A program made the position numbers and the translations under genes. This document shows, in pieces, positions 53,585-63,124 of a DNA stretch of 64,000 nucleotides (position 1 is its first letter; each line of letters opens with the position of its first letter). The notes below the pieces were generated by a model, which had not been told where the DNA came from, did not search any database, and saw nothing but the letters and a program-made list of their open reading frames with translations. The stretch comes from Lagierella massiliensis (GTDB taxonomy: Bacteria > Bacillota > Clostridia > Tissierellales > Peptoniphilaceae), in assembly GCF_001407835.1 (NCBI RefSeq), contig NZ_CYUO01000004.1, positions 361,001-425,000 of the forward strand, in the 5' to 3' direction.

Positions 53585-54457
53585 ATGATGAATATATTAC
53601 TTGGAATTTTAGAGCAGGGACTAATCTTTGGGATAATGTCTTTGGGAATTTATATAACATATGAGATATTAGACTTTCCAGACCTTTCAGTGGACGGAAC
53701 CTTTCCGCTGGGGGCTGCCATATCCACATATTTTATTTTAAATGGATTTAGTGGAGTTGTTTCAGTTTTAATGGCAATTGTAGCTGGAGCCTTGGCAGGT
53801 TTTATAACTGCGGTAATAAATGTAAAGTTAAAGGTGCAGGACCTACTTTCAGGAATAATTGTCATGACAGGGTTATACACCATAAATTTATTTATTGCAG
53901 GAAAGTCAAATGTAGCAATATTTAACGAAAAGACAATCTTTAACAACGACGTTGTAAACAATTTTAAGTTTACAGGGCAATATAAAAAGCTTTTAATTTT
54001 ATTTTTAATAGCTGCAGTGTTTAAAATCTTTTTGGATCTTTATTTAAATACAAAGTCTGGTTATTTATTAAAGACCACTGGAAACAACCAAACACTTGTA
54101 AAACTTTTAGGAAAGGACCCGGGAAATATAAAAATACTTGGTCTTTCCATGGCAAATGGGTTAGTGTGTGCAGCAGGTGCAATTATGATGCAACATCAAA
54201 GATTTTTTGAAATCTCCATGGGCACAGGGACAATGATAATAGGATTAGCGTCAGTTATCCTTGGAATAAAATTATTTAAAATATTTCCAATTAAAGACAG
54301 TAGCAAAGTTATCCTTGGTGCCATAATCTATCGTGGAATAATTGGAATTGCCATAATGATTGGCCTTTCACCAAATAGTTTAAAACTGATTACAGCGATT
54401 ATTTTCCTTATAATATTATTGGTTAGCAGAAGGGGTGAAGAAGATGTTAGAGCTTAA
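53585..54457 (+). CDS. trpY: TrpY-like ABC permease
   Basis: The 290-residue protein has about eight to nine membrane segments and belongs to the branched-chain-type permease family (ILDFPDLSVDGTFPLGAA). The start is ATG 53585 (or 53588), with a GTG nearby. It lies 4 bp after trpX and overlaps the ATPase gene. Confidence 0.88.
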   Translation: MMNILLGILEQGLIFGIMSLGIYITYEILDFPDLSVDGTFPLGAAISTYFILNGFSGVVSVLMAIVAGALAGFITAVINVKLKVQDLLSGIIVMTGLYTINLFIAGKSNVAIFNEKTIFNNDVVNNFKFTGQYKKLLILFLIAAVFKIFLDLYLNTKSGYLLKTTGNNQTLVKLLGKDPGNIKILGLSMANGLVCAAGAIMMQHQRFFEISMGTGTMIIGLASVILGIKLFKIFPIKDSSKVILGAIIYRGIIGIAIMIGLSPNSLKLITAIIFLIILLVSRRGEEDVRA

Positions 54458-55217
54458 TCACATATATAAAACCTTTAACAAAAACAAAAACCCCAATGAG
54501 CTATTTAATGACTTCAACTTAAAGATAGGTACGGGAGAATTTGTAACTGTTATTGGAAGTAACGGATCAGGGAAGAGTACATTACTGAATTTGATATGTG
54601 GGAACACTTCTCCAGACTCGGGAGAAATTATTTTTAAAGGTGAGAACATAACAAATGTAAACGAGTATAAGAGATATAGACGTATCGGAAGGGTATTTCA
54701 AAACCCTGCTCTTGGTAACTGTTCCAATATGACCGTGCTTGAAAATTTAATGCTTGCAGAAAATAAAAACAGACCTTGGAATTTAAAAAAAATGAAAGAT
54801 AGCTCAAAAGTAAAATTTGTGGAGATGTTAAAACCATTAGAACTTGGACTTGAAAACAAATTAAGCAGTTCGATAGATGACCTATCAGGCGGTCAAAGAC
54901 AAGCAGTCTCTCTTCTAATGACTACATTATCGGATATTGAACTGCTGGTGCTTGATGAACACACAGCAGCCCTTGACCCAAAGACAGGAGAAAAGGTAAT
55001 GCAGATAACTAAAAACATAGTTGAAGAGAGAAAACTTACTACAATTATGATAACCCACAACCTGGAACATGCTATCGCCTATGGCAATAGAATTATTATG
55101 CTTCATGAGGGAGAGATAATTTTGGATTTATCAGGAGAAGAAAAAGAAAAAATAAAAATGGATGATATCTTAAATCTATTTAATCAAATATCAATTAGAC
55201 GTGGAAATTCGGTTTAA
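54444..55217 (+). CDS. trpZ: TrpZ-like ABC ATPase
   Basis: The ATPase has Walker A GSNGSGKSTLLN, signature LSGGQRQAVSLL, Walker B LLVLDEH and the H-loop MITHNLE. DEH replaces the common DEP. ATG 54444 has AGGGG 8 bp upstream; GTG 54435 overlaps that site and is less likely. It energises TrpY for tryptophan import. Confidence 0.9.
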   Translation: MLELNHIYKTFNKNKNPNELFNDFNLKIGTGEFVTVIGSNGSGKSTLLNLICGNTSPDSGEIIFKGENITNVNEYKRYRRIGRVFQNPALGNCSNMTVLENLMLAENKNRPWNLKKMKDSSKVKFVEMLKPLELGLENKLSSSIDDLSGGQRQAVSLLMTTLSDIELLVLDEHTAALDPKTGEKVMQITKNIVEERKLTTIMITHNLEHAIAYGNRIIMLHEGEIILDLSGEEKEKIKMDDILNLFNQISIRRGNSV

Positions 55218-55259
55218 AATAAAAAATTGAGTTTTTATTATAGATTTATACACTTAAAG

Positions 55260-55288
55260 TTGATTATTTTTCATGTCTATATTAGAAT
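55260..55288 (+). promoter_or_regulatory. Candidate promoter of tuf
   Basis: TTGATT, a 17-bp spacer and TAGAAT lie 31 bp before the tuf start. Confidence 0.5.
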
Positions 55289-55318
55289 AAAAGAAAAAGA
55301 ACCAATAAGGGGGAAAAA

Positions 55319-56510
55319 ATGGGAAAAGAAAAATTTGAAAGAACCAAACCACATGTTAATATAGGAACTATAGGTCACGTTGACCATGGTAAAACAACAT
55401 TAACAGCAGCAATAACATACGTATTAAATAAGAGATTCGGTTCAGGAGAATTCGTTGACTATGCACACATAGACAAGGCTCCAGAAGAAAGAGAAAGAGG
55501 AATCACAATCTCAACATCACACGTAGAATACGAAACAGACAAGAGACACTACGCACACGTTGACTGTCCAGGTCACGCTGACTATGTAAAGAACATGATT
55601 ACAGGAGCAGCACAAATGGACGGAGCAATCTTAGTAGTATCAGCAGCAGACGGTCCAATGCCACAAACAAGAGAACATATCTTACTTGGAAGACAAGTAG
55701 GAATACCAAAGATAATAGTATTCCTAAACAAAGAAGACCAAGTAGATGACCCAGAACTAATCGAATTAGTAGAAATGGAAGTAAGAGATCTACTAAACGA
55801 ATACGACTACGACGGAGACAACACACCAATCGTAGTAGGATCAGCACTAAAAGCCTTAGAAGAACCAGACGGAGAATGGGGAGATAAGATCGTTGAACTA
55901 ATGAATGAAGTAGACGAATACATTCCAGAACCAGAAAGAGATACAGACCAACCATTCCTAATGCCAGTAGAAGACATCTTCTCAATTACAGGAAGAGGAA
56001 CAGTAGCAACAGGAAGAATCGAAAGAGGAACATTAAAAGTTGGAGACAACGTAGAAATCGTAGGACTAACAGAAGAAAAGAGACAGAGAAGTAATCGGAG
56101 TAGAACTGTTAAATAAGCATCTTGAACAAGCACATCCAGGTGATAAAATAGGAACACTACTAAGAGGAGTGCAAAGAAACGAAATCGAAAGAGGACAAGT
56201 ATTAGCAGCTCCAGGAACAATACATCCACACACAAAGTTCGAAGCAGAAGTGTACGTATTAACAAAAGATGAAGGAGGAAGACACACACCATTCTTCTCA
56301 GGATACAGACCACAATTCTTCTTTAGAACAACAGACGTAACAGGAAACATCGAACTTGAAGAAGGCGTAGAAATGGTAATGCCAGGAGATAACGCAAAAT
56401 TCAAAATCGAATTAATCACACCAATCGCCATAGAAGAAGGACTACGTTTTGCAATCAGAGAAGGTGGTAGAACAGTAGGAGCAGGCGTTGTTTCAAGGAT
56501 AATCGAATAA
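55319..56510 (+). pseudogene. tuf: Elongation factor Tu gene with a one-base frameshift
   Basis: The first frame (55319-56116) encodes EF-Tu from [16 protein letters not shown] to [12 protein letters not shown] and then garbage ending at TAA 56114. The next frame resumes at [13 protein letters not shown] and reaches VSRIIE with stop at 56508. One extra base lies between about 56081 and 56090. Removing it gives 396 residues, the normal EF-Tu length, and continuous homology. Codon use is that of a highly expressed gene (CTA, GTA, ACA). Either a damaged second tuf copy or a base-calling or assembly error explains it. The joined segment [19 protein letters not shown] also differs from usual EF-Tu. 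Confidence 0.88.
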
Positions 56511-56518
56511 TTAAATTT

Positions 56519-56548
56519 AGAGGGAGTCCATAGGGGCTCTCTTTTTTA
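56519..56548 (+). terminator. Terminator after tuf
   Basis: AGGGAGTCC pairs with GGGGCTCTCT through one bulge and is followed by six T residues. Confidence 0.75.
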
Positions 56549-56572
56549 ACCTAACACTCAAGATTAATTAAT

Positions 56573-56685
56573 TTGAGTGGTAGGTTAACCGAGTCAAGCA
56601 CTCAAATTGTTAGGCTAAAAATGATTGTTACCACAATGCATACTTAATTGGAACATTTATTTTTAAGTAGGGGGTTGAGTGCTCG
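56573..56685. repeat. 113-bp intergenic repeat, copy 1
   Basis: Copy 1 begins TTGAGTG and ends TTGAGTGCTCG. It contains CCGAGTCAAGCACTCAA (56589-56605), nearly the inverse of TTGAGTGCTCGACTTGG at 56675-56691. Copy 2 is about 95% identical by eye. There is no coding potential. Confidence 0.85.
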
Positions 56686-56827
56686 ACTTGGTTTTCTTAA
56701 GGGAATTCAGCCCCTTAATTGATTTAATATTCTGTATATAATTAAAATTTAAAAGTATGATAAACTTTGATTTCAAAATTGAGTGCTTAGTTTAATTTTG
56801 TAAAAGTATTAAAATTGGAACTTTAAA

Positions 56828-56940
56828 TTGAGTTGTAGGTTAACCGAGCCAAGCACTCAAATTTGTTAGGCTAAAATGATTGTTACCACAATGCATACTT
56901 AATTGGAACATTTATTTTCAAGTAGGGGTTTGAGTGCTCG
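56828..56940. repeat. 113-bp intergenic repeat, copy 2
   Basis: Copy 2 matches copy 1 from TTGAGT(T)GTAGGTTAACC to TTGAGTGCTCG with about six differences. The 143 bp between the copies hold another TTGAGTG at 56779 and no gene. The TTGAGTG heptamer or its inverse occurs seven times in 56555-56936. Confidence 0.85.
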
Positions 56941-57030
56941 AAGTGCTTGACTCCAAATTTTGCAACTTATTTGCAGTATGTTGTATAATAGTAAGGAGTT
57001 ATGGAGGTGTGAACTATCGAAAATAAAGAT

Positions 57031-57975
57031 ATGATTCCGAGTAACCTGGAACTTTTAGTTTCAGTATTAAGGTCAATAACCTTTGGAATTATTGGAACAA
57101 TATTTCCAGTAGTTTCATTTTTAATTTTCTTTATGCCTTCTCCTGCAATTTGGCTTGGAGTTAAGAGAGGAGTTGTTAAAGCCTCCCTGTCTACATTAAT
57201 AGTTTCAATTGCAATGGGGCTTATTGGTGGAGTTAGATTTATGGCAGTTTATTTACTTGTTGCAATGCCAATAGTAATTATAACAACGACTTTAATTAAG
57301 GAAGGAAAAGAAAATTATAAGATTATAGGAATAAATTTGCTGGCACTATTAATTATGGCGGCAGTGTTTTATATAAATTTCAACTATGTTATGAAGATTG
57401 ATGTAATTGCTGCTATATCAAAAGCAATTGATACAACAGCAAAAGATTTTATTAGACTTATAGAGTCAAGTGAAATTCCAAATCTTACCATAAGTAAAAA
57501 TGAAATTTTAAAATATGTTGATTTAATAAAACTTAGTTTACCGGCGTCTTCTGTGATTTGTGCTATATCACTTGTGTTTTTGTCATATATACATGCGCTT
57601 AATATGCTTAAAAGAGATAATTACAATTTAAAGCACAGACTAAGATTTATTGACATTAGAATGCCGATTAAAAGTTTTATACCAATAGCTATAGTTGGAA
57701 TTATACTTGTTGCATTATACAGTTTGAAAGTACCATATTTTGATATTATTTTTATAAATACTGTATCAGTTATAGGATTTTTATTTATGATGGCAGGTAT
57801 ATTTACAATAGACTACTACTTTATAAATAAGATGCCAAAGGCTTTGCGCTTCATAATACCGGCACTTGTAATAGTATTATTTTACGGATCTTATTTTTAT
57901 ATGATTGTAGGTCTATTAGATTGTTTTATAAATTTCAGAAAGAGATTTGAGAGGGTAGAAAATGAAAAAATTTAA
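57031..57975 (+). CDS. yybS: YybS-like DUF2232 membrane protein
   Basis: The 314-residue protein has about eight membrane segments and the DUF2232 layout. It precedes gdpP, as in Bacillus. The first ATG in frame is 57031, but GGAGGTG (57003-57009) lies 21 bp upstream. An ATC codon at 57016 in the same frame has ideal spacing, so initiation there is possible. It overlaps gdpP by 14 bp. Its function is unknown. Confidence 0.8.
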   Translation: MIPSNLELLVSVLRSITFGIIGTIFPVVSFLIFFMPSPAIWLGVKRGVVKASLSTLIVSIAMGLIGGVRFMAVYLLVAMPIVIITTTLIKEGKENYKIIGINLLALLIMAAVFYINFNYVMKIDVIAAISKAIDTTAKDFIRLIESSEIPNLTISKNEILKYVDLIKLSLPASSVICAISLVFLSYIHALNMLKRDNYNLKHRLRFIDIRMPIKSFIPIAIVGIILVALYSLKVPYFDIIFINTVSVIGFLFMMAGIFTIDYYFINKMPKALRFIIPALVIVLFYGSYFYMIVGLLDCFINFRKRFERVENEKI

Positions 57976-59974
57976 TATTTTTAATTTAGGTGAATTAATA
58001 CCTTTTTATATCTTTTTAGTTTTACTTTCAGGGATTCTATTTTACTATAATAGAATTTTGGGCATAATTTCACTTATCATTACATGTTTTTTAGCTGTGT
58101 ATGAAATAAAAAGTGTTTCTGATAAAAAGGAACAACTTGAAAACTATATGGAAAACTTCAATGACAAGTTTGATGAGATAACGAGAAGAGCTATTTTTTC
58201 AATGCCATTTCCACTTGCTATCTTAAACCATGAGGGAAAGATTATTTGGCACAATACAAACTTAAAGACAATGGTTGATGAAGAAGAACCAATACTAAAT
58301 CTATTAATAAATGAAGTTTTCCCAGAGGTTGATATTGAAAAGCTTCCAAAGGACAATGATTATTTAGATATTGACTACAAAGATAAGAGCTACAAGTTAT
58401 ATGTAAATACATTTGAAGATAAAAGACATGAAAAGAATATTTTAATCTATATCATTGAGAGCACAAAGGAAAAGAACTTAGAGAATCTTCTCTTAGATGA
58501 ATCCATTGCGGTAATTAGTTTAAATGTAGACAACTATGATGAACTAATTGAAAATACTGACAATTCAAATATGCCAATGGTAAGGGCAAAGATTGATAGT
58601 GTAATAAATAATTTCGCTAATGAACATGAAGGTTTTGCAATAAAGTATGAACAGGAAGACTATACTATAATAATGTCCTACGAAAACTTATTGAAGGTTA
58701 TAAAGGGTAAGTTTTATATACTTGATGATGTTAGAGAGATTGAAGAGGGAAATAGAATCCAGGCAACCCTTAGTATAGGTGTTGGAACTTTGGAGAAGAA
58801 CCCTCTTGAAGCCTATAAATCTGCAAGAGCTTGTTTGAATGTAGCTCTTGGACGTGGTGGGGATCAAGCTGTTGTGAAACTTGAAGACCACTTTGAATAT
58901 TTTGGAGGGAAAAATCAATCTGTAACAAAGAATTCAACAGTTAAGGCAAGAGTTATGGCAAATGGTATCATAAAGCTACTTGAAAGATCTGGAGATGTTC
59001 TTATAATGGGACATAGAAATCCAGATATGGACTCACTTGGGTCATGCCTTGGAGTTATGGAACTTGCTAAGAGACTGGACAAGAATTTCTATATTGTTCT
59101 TGATAGAGTAACTCCTGCAATTGAAAAGATTTATAATGCACTTCTTTCAGATTATCCAAAGTCTGAAGATTTTGATATAAAAGATATATTTATAAAGCCT
59201 AATGACGCGGTGAACATCTGTAAGAAAGAGACTGTAGTTGTGGTTTTAGATCATCATAGTAAAAACAGCTCAGAAGCACCTAAACTTTTAGAGATATCAA
59301 ATAATATAATTCTTATTGACCACCATAGAAGAGGTTCCAACTACATTGACAATGCAATATTAACTTATTTAGAACCCCATGCATCTTCAACTTCGGAATT
59401 AATAACAGAGATTTTATTCTACTCAACAGATAGATTAAAGATACCAAGAATTATTGCTGAGGGACTTCTTGCAGGTATAACTGTAGATACAAAGAACTTT
59501 ATACTTCAAACTGGAGTTAGAACTTTTGAAGCGGCTTCTATGCTTAAGAGGCAGGGCGCTGACAGTATTAGAGTAAGACAACTCTTTAGAAATGATATAG
59601 AAACTGTAAAACACAAGGGAGAAGTTGTATACAATTCCGAGATTTATAAAGATAAAATTGCCATTGGAACTTTAGAACAAGATTCTGACGACAATATACT
59701 TATTGCTGCACAGGCTGCAGATGAGTTACTCAACATGAATAATATTGAAGCGGCATTTGTTCTTACAAATGTTAAGAACAAGATTCATATTTCAGGACGT
59801 AGTCTTGGAGAAATATCCGTACAGTTAATACTTGAAAAGCTTGATGGTGGAGGACACTTGACAGCAGCGGGAACACAGATGGAAATTTCTATGGACGAAG
59901 CAATAACAGAACTTAAACAGGTAATAGATGAATATTTACAGGAGGACAAAGATGAAAGTAATACTGATAGATGA
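57962..59974 (+). CDS. gdpP: GdpP, cyclic-di-AMP phosphodiesterase
   Basis: Two N-terminal membrane segments are followed by a PAS-like domain (~70-170), a degenerate GGDEF domain (~175-300) and a DHH/DHHA1 phosphodiesterase domain. The catalytic region has [21 protein letters not shown] and [15 protein letters not shown]1 has [11 protein letters not shown]. The 670-residue length is normal. It lowers c-di-AMP and affects wall and osmotic balance. It overlaps rplI by 23 bp. Confidence 0.93.
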   Translation: MKKFNIFNLGELIPFYIFLVLLSGILFYYNRILGIISLIITCFLAVYEIKSVSDKKEQLENYMENFNDKFDEITRRAIFSMPFPLAILNHEGKIIWHNTNLKTMVDEEEPILNLLINEVFPEVDIEKLPKDNDYLDIDYKDKSYKLYVNTFEDKRHEKNILIYIIESTKEKNLENLLLDESIAVISLNVDNYDELIENTDNSNMPMVRAKIDSVINNFANEHEGFAIKYEQEDYTIIMSYENLLKVIKGKFYILDDVREIEEGNRIQATLSIGVGTLEKNPLEAYKSARACLNVALGRGGDQAVVKLEDHFEYFGGKNQSVTKNSTVKARVMANGIIKLLERSGDVLIMGHRNPDMDSLGSCLGVMELAKRLDKNFYIVLDRVTPAIEKIYNALLSDYPKSEDFDIKDIFIKPNDAVNICKKETVVVVLDHHSKNSSEAPKLLEISNNIILIDHHRRGSNYIDNAILTYLEPHASSTSELITEILFYSTDRLKIPRIIAEGLLAGITVDTKNFILQTGVRTFEAASMLKRQGADSIRVRQLFRNDIETVKHKGEVVYNSEIYKDKIAIGTLEQDSDDNILIAAQAADELLNMNNIEAAFVLTNVKNKIHISGRSLGEISVQLILEKLDGGGHLTAAGTQMEISMDEAITELKQVIDEYLQEDKDESNTDR

Positions 59975-60398
59975 TGTTAAAAAACTTGGTAAAAAGGGAG
60001 ATTTAGTTAACACCAAAACTGGTTATGCGAGAAACTTTCTCTTTCCCAATAATTTAGCTATAGAAGCAACTAAAGAAAATATAAAAAACTGGAAAGAAGA
60101 GCAAAAGAACATTGAAGCAAAGAAAGAAGCTGAAAGACAAGAAGCTTTAAAATTAAAAGAAGAAATTGAAAATACCGAAGTTACGATTAAGGCTAAGGCT
60201 GGTGACGGGGACAAACTTTTTGGTGCTGTCACAGCTATGGACATCTCTAAAGCTTTGAAAGAACAAAAAGATATACAAATTGATAGAAAGAAGATTGAAC
60301 TTAAAGATAACATTAAAAATATTTGTGTAGTTAAAGTTCCAATAAAACTTTATTACGAAATAACTGCCGATTTAAAAGTGGAGGTTGTAAAAGAATAG
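59952..60398 (+). CDS. rplI: Ribosomal protein L9
   Basis: The 148-residue protein has the L9 N-terminal signature [20 protein letters not shown] and the C-terminal domain with [14 protein letters not shown] 59952 has GGAGG 6 bp upstream; an earlier TTG in frame has no support. It is followed directly by dnaB. Confidence 0.95.
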   Translation: MKVILIDDVKKLGKKGDLVNTKTGYARNFLFPNNLAIEATKENIKNWKEEQKNIEAKKEAERQEALKLKEEIENTEVTIKAKAGDGDKLFGAVTAMDISKALKEQKDIQIDRKKIELKDNIKNICVVKVPIKLYYEITADLKVEVVKE

Positions 60399-61757
60399 AT
60401 GGAAGAAAATTTGGAAAGCAAAATATTTCCAAATGACATGAATGCTGAGATGTCCGTTTTAGGGTCTATGATTTTGGATAAACATGCCATAGATACTGCA
60501 ACGGGCATTTTAAAATATGATGACTTTTATGCAGGTAAAAATGCTGAAGTCTTTAGAGGAGTAATCAACCTTTATGAGAAGGGGGAACAAATTGACTTTA
60601 TTACCCTTTCTGACGAGCTAAAAAAAGAAGGTAAGCTTGATTTTGTCGGTGGCATAGAGTACCTTATGACACTTACTGAAATGGTGCCAGGTCCTACCAA
60701 TGTGGAAGCATATGCAAAAATTGTACAAGAGAAGGCGATTTTAAGATATTTGATTAGAACCTCTGATGAAGTTATGAAGATGTCATATGGAAATAAAGAA
60801 GCTATGGAAGTGTTGGAGTTTGCAGAAAGCTCCATCTATAAGCTAAGTCAATCCAATTCAAAGTCAGATCTTGAAAAAATTTCTCATCTTCTTGGAAGGA
60901 CTTTGGATCAAATAAATGAAATGAGTTTAAAAGAAGGTGGAATCACAGGGATTACTACAGGTCTTTCAGATTTAGATAGACAACTATCTGGATTTCAAAA
61001 GTCAGATCTTGTACTTATTGCCGCAAGACCTTCTATGGGTAAGTCAACTCTTGCTTTAAACATGGCCCTTTCAGCTGCCCTTGAACAAAAGTCTGTTGCA
61101 ATATTTTCTCTTGAAATGAGTAAGATGCAGCTAACCCAAAGGTTTTTATCCCAGCTGTCCCATATAAATCTTCAAGATATTATCAGTGGAAAGATACCAG
61201 AAGATTCATTTGAACAACTTGGACAGGCTATAAATATCTTGGAAGATGCACCAATCTATATAGATGACACTTCAAGTATATCTCTAACGGAACTTCGATC
61301 TAAGGCAAGAAGACTATCATCAAAAGAAGGTTTGGACATATTATTTATAGACTACTTGCAACTTATGACTGACGGTACAGGTAGAGGAGAGAATAGGCAA
61401 CAGGAAATTTCAAATATATCTCGTGGATTAAAGGGGCTTGCTAAGGAGTTAAACTGTCCAGTTATTGCTTTGTCACAGCTATCGAGAGCTGTTGAACAGA
61501 GATCTGATAAAAGACCTATGCTTTCCGACATGAGAGAGTCTGGAGCAATTGAGCAAGACGCGGACATAGTTATGATGATATATAGAGATGATTATTACAA
61601 TCCAGAGACAACAGACAGACCAAATATAACTGATCTTATTATTGCAAAACATAGAAATGGGCCTACAGGGGCAGTTCAAATGTACTTTAATAAAGAACAT
61701 TCTAAATTTACCGACGTAGAGTTTGACAATGTTGATAATGGAATTAATGGACAGTAA
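60399..61757 (+). CDS. dnaB: Replicative DNA helicase
   Basis: The 452-residue protein has an N-terminal helical domain, linker and RecA-like domain. Walker A is ARPSMGKSTLA, Walker B ILFIDYLQLM, and SQLSRAVEQR with DMRESGAIEQDAD are family blocks. It unwinds DNA at the fork as a hexamer. It begins directly after the rplI stop and overlaps the acetyltransferase gene by 11 bp. The dnaD- and dnaI-like genes downstream form the loading machinery. Confidence 0.96.
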   Translation: MEENLESKIFPNDMNAEMSVLGSMILDKHAIDTATGILKYDDFYAGKNAEVFRGVINLYEKGEQIDFITLSDELKKEGKLDFVGGIEYLMTLTEMVPGPTNVEAYAKIVQEKAILRYLIRTSDEVMKMSYGNKEAMEVLEFAESSIYKLSQSNSKSDLEKISHLLGRTLDQINEMSLKEGGITGITTGLSDLDRQLSGFQKSDLVLIAARPSMGKSTLALNMALSAALEQKSVAIFSLEMSKMQLTQRFLSQLSHINLQDIISGKIPEDSFEQLGQAINILEDAPIYIDDTSSISLTELRSKARRLSSKEGLDILFIDYLQLMTDGTGRGENRQQEISNISRGLKGLAKELNCPVIALSQLSRAVEQRSDKRPMLSDMRESGAIEQDADIVMMIYRDDYYNPETTDRPNITDLIIAKHRNGPTGAVQMYFNKEHSKFTDVEFDNVDNGINGQ

Positions 61758-62364
61758 TAGTTCAATAATCAAAGACAGAGATTTGGTAATAGATAAACTT
61801 ACTCTTGAAGATGCCTTTCTTATGAGTAGATGGGATAATCATGATAATGAACTTTTCATTGACTATAACTTTAACGGGAACAACGAAAACTATCAAACCC
61901 TTTGGTATTACTCTAAAGGAATAGGCTTTTTGAATAAATATTACGGCGTAAAATTTAAAGGAGAACTGATAGGGTATATTGCCATTAAAGAGATTAGATT
62001 TTTAAAAAGGACGGCTGTTTTAGGTATAGTATTTAATCCAAGATATTCCTCTATGGGATTTGGATATAGATCTATGCGACTTTTTTTAGACTATTATTTT
62101 TATAAGATGAACATGAAAGAGATAACACTTGATGTAAATCAGTTTAATTATAGGGCGATTAATCTTTATAAAAAGCTTGGATTTGTATATAAGTACGAAT
62201 ACCTTGGTCTTTTTGAGAATCAGAATATAGATTTTAAAAACCCTTTTTATGCACAATTTAGAGATGACTTTGTCATAGATAATGGTAGCATATATTCCAT
62301 AATTCACTTTATGACTTTAAACAAAACAGATTACGAGTTAGGAGCTTTTAAGAATGACCTTTAA
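61747..62364 (+). CDS. GNAT-family N-acetyltransferase
   Basis: The GNAT fold is shown by LGIVFNPRYSSMGFGYRSMR, where the acetyl-CoA loop is S-M-G-F-G, and by ITLDVNQFNYRAINLYKKLGF. The start is uncertain among ATGs at 61738 and 61747 and a TTG at 61723; ATG 61747 overlaps the end of dnaB least. The substrate is unknown. It is coupled by overlap to the dnaD-like gene. Confidence 0.82.
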   Translation: MDSNSSIIKDRDLVIDKLTLEDAFLMSRWDNHDNELFIDYNFNGNNENYQTLWYYSKGIGFLNKYYGVKFKGELIGYIAIKEIRFLKRTAVLGIVFNPRYSSMGFGYRSMRLFLDYYFYKMNMKEITLDVNQFNYRAINLYKKLGFVYKYEYLGLFENQNIDFKNPFYAQFRDDFVIDNGSIYSIIHFMTLNKTDYELGAFKNDL

Positions 62365-63124
62365 CATTGACGAATTTAATATAGATTTAGGAGAAACTTC
62401 CATTGAAAACCTGTTTTTAGATCTATTTATGCCACTTGCATCGGGAAATGAGGTGAAAGTCTATCTTTATCTCTATAGACAGGCAAAAAAGGAAGGTAAT
62501 AGTTTTAAATTTGATAAGAAAATAATTTCCAGAGACTTGAACATGACCGTTGAAGAAATAGATTCAAGTATTAGGCACTGGCTTGAAGAGGGGATTATAA
62601 AAAGAGAATTAGAACCTGGAAAAAATGAATATTCTTACACTTTCTTATCCATAAGGGAGCTACAACTGGGACAAAAATCTTTTTACGAATATGACAAAAG
62701 AGACGACAATCCGAAGAGTTTTAATGAAAATGTGGAACTATTTAACTGGATTGAAGAATTTTTAAAGATTCCTCTTGGAGCTAGTACGATTATGGAGATA
62801 ACAGAGTTTCAACAAGAAACAGGAATAGAGTCAGAGCTTATCAAAAAAGCCTTTCAATATTCTTTTGATAAGAGGGACAAGAAAAATCCAAACTATGTGA
62901 TGGGAATTTTGAAAAACTGGGTTGTAGATGGAATAACAACAGTTGCAGACTACAACAAGATGATAGAAGAAGAAAAGACCAGAAAAGACAATATTAAAAA
63001 GAGAAGATCCTATTATAGACCTTCAGATAGCTCCAAAGCAAACAAAGAAGTTGAACAAAGTCCCGAAATGGAAAACCTAATCAAGAAGCTGAGAGAGAAA
63101 AAAAGGAACTTAAGTGATGAATGA
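62354..63124 (+). CDS. dnaD: DnaD-domain replication protein
   Basis: The 256-residue protein has an N-terminal winged-helix region (KVYLYLYRQAKKEGN and LNMTVEEIDSSIRHW) and a C-terminal DnaD-like domain (EFQQETGIESELIKKAFQYS and NYVMGILKNWV, a form of the YxxxI(L)xxW motif). It likely helps load DnaB at the origin or at restart forks. It overlaps the dnaI-like gene by 8 bp. Confidence 0.85.
   Translation: MTFNIDEFNIDLGETSIENLFLDLFMPLASGNEVKVYLYLYRQAKKEGNSFKFDKKIISRDLNMTVEEIDSSIRHWLEEGIIKRELEPGKNEYSYTFLSIRELQLGQKSFYEYDKRDDNPKSFNENVELFNWIEEFLKIPLGASTIMEITEFQQETGIESELIKKAFQYSFDKRDKKNPNYVMGILKNWVVDGITTVADYNKMIEEEKTRKDNIKKRRSYYRPSDSSKANKEVEQSPEMENLIKKLREKKRNLSDE

Noticed and set aside
55599..56431. 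Long antisense ORFs over tuf
   Set aside because: They are Leu/Val-rich translations opposite a strongly codon-biased tuf gene and have no family match or ribosome sites.
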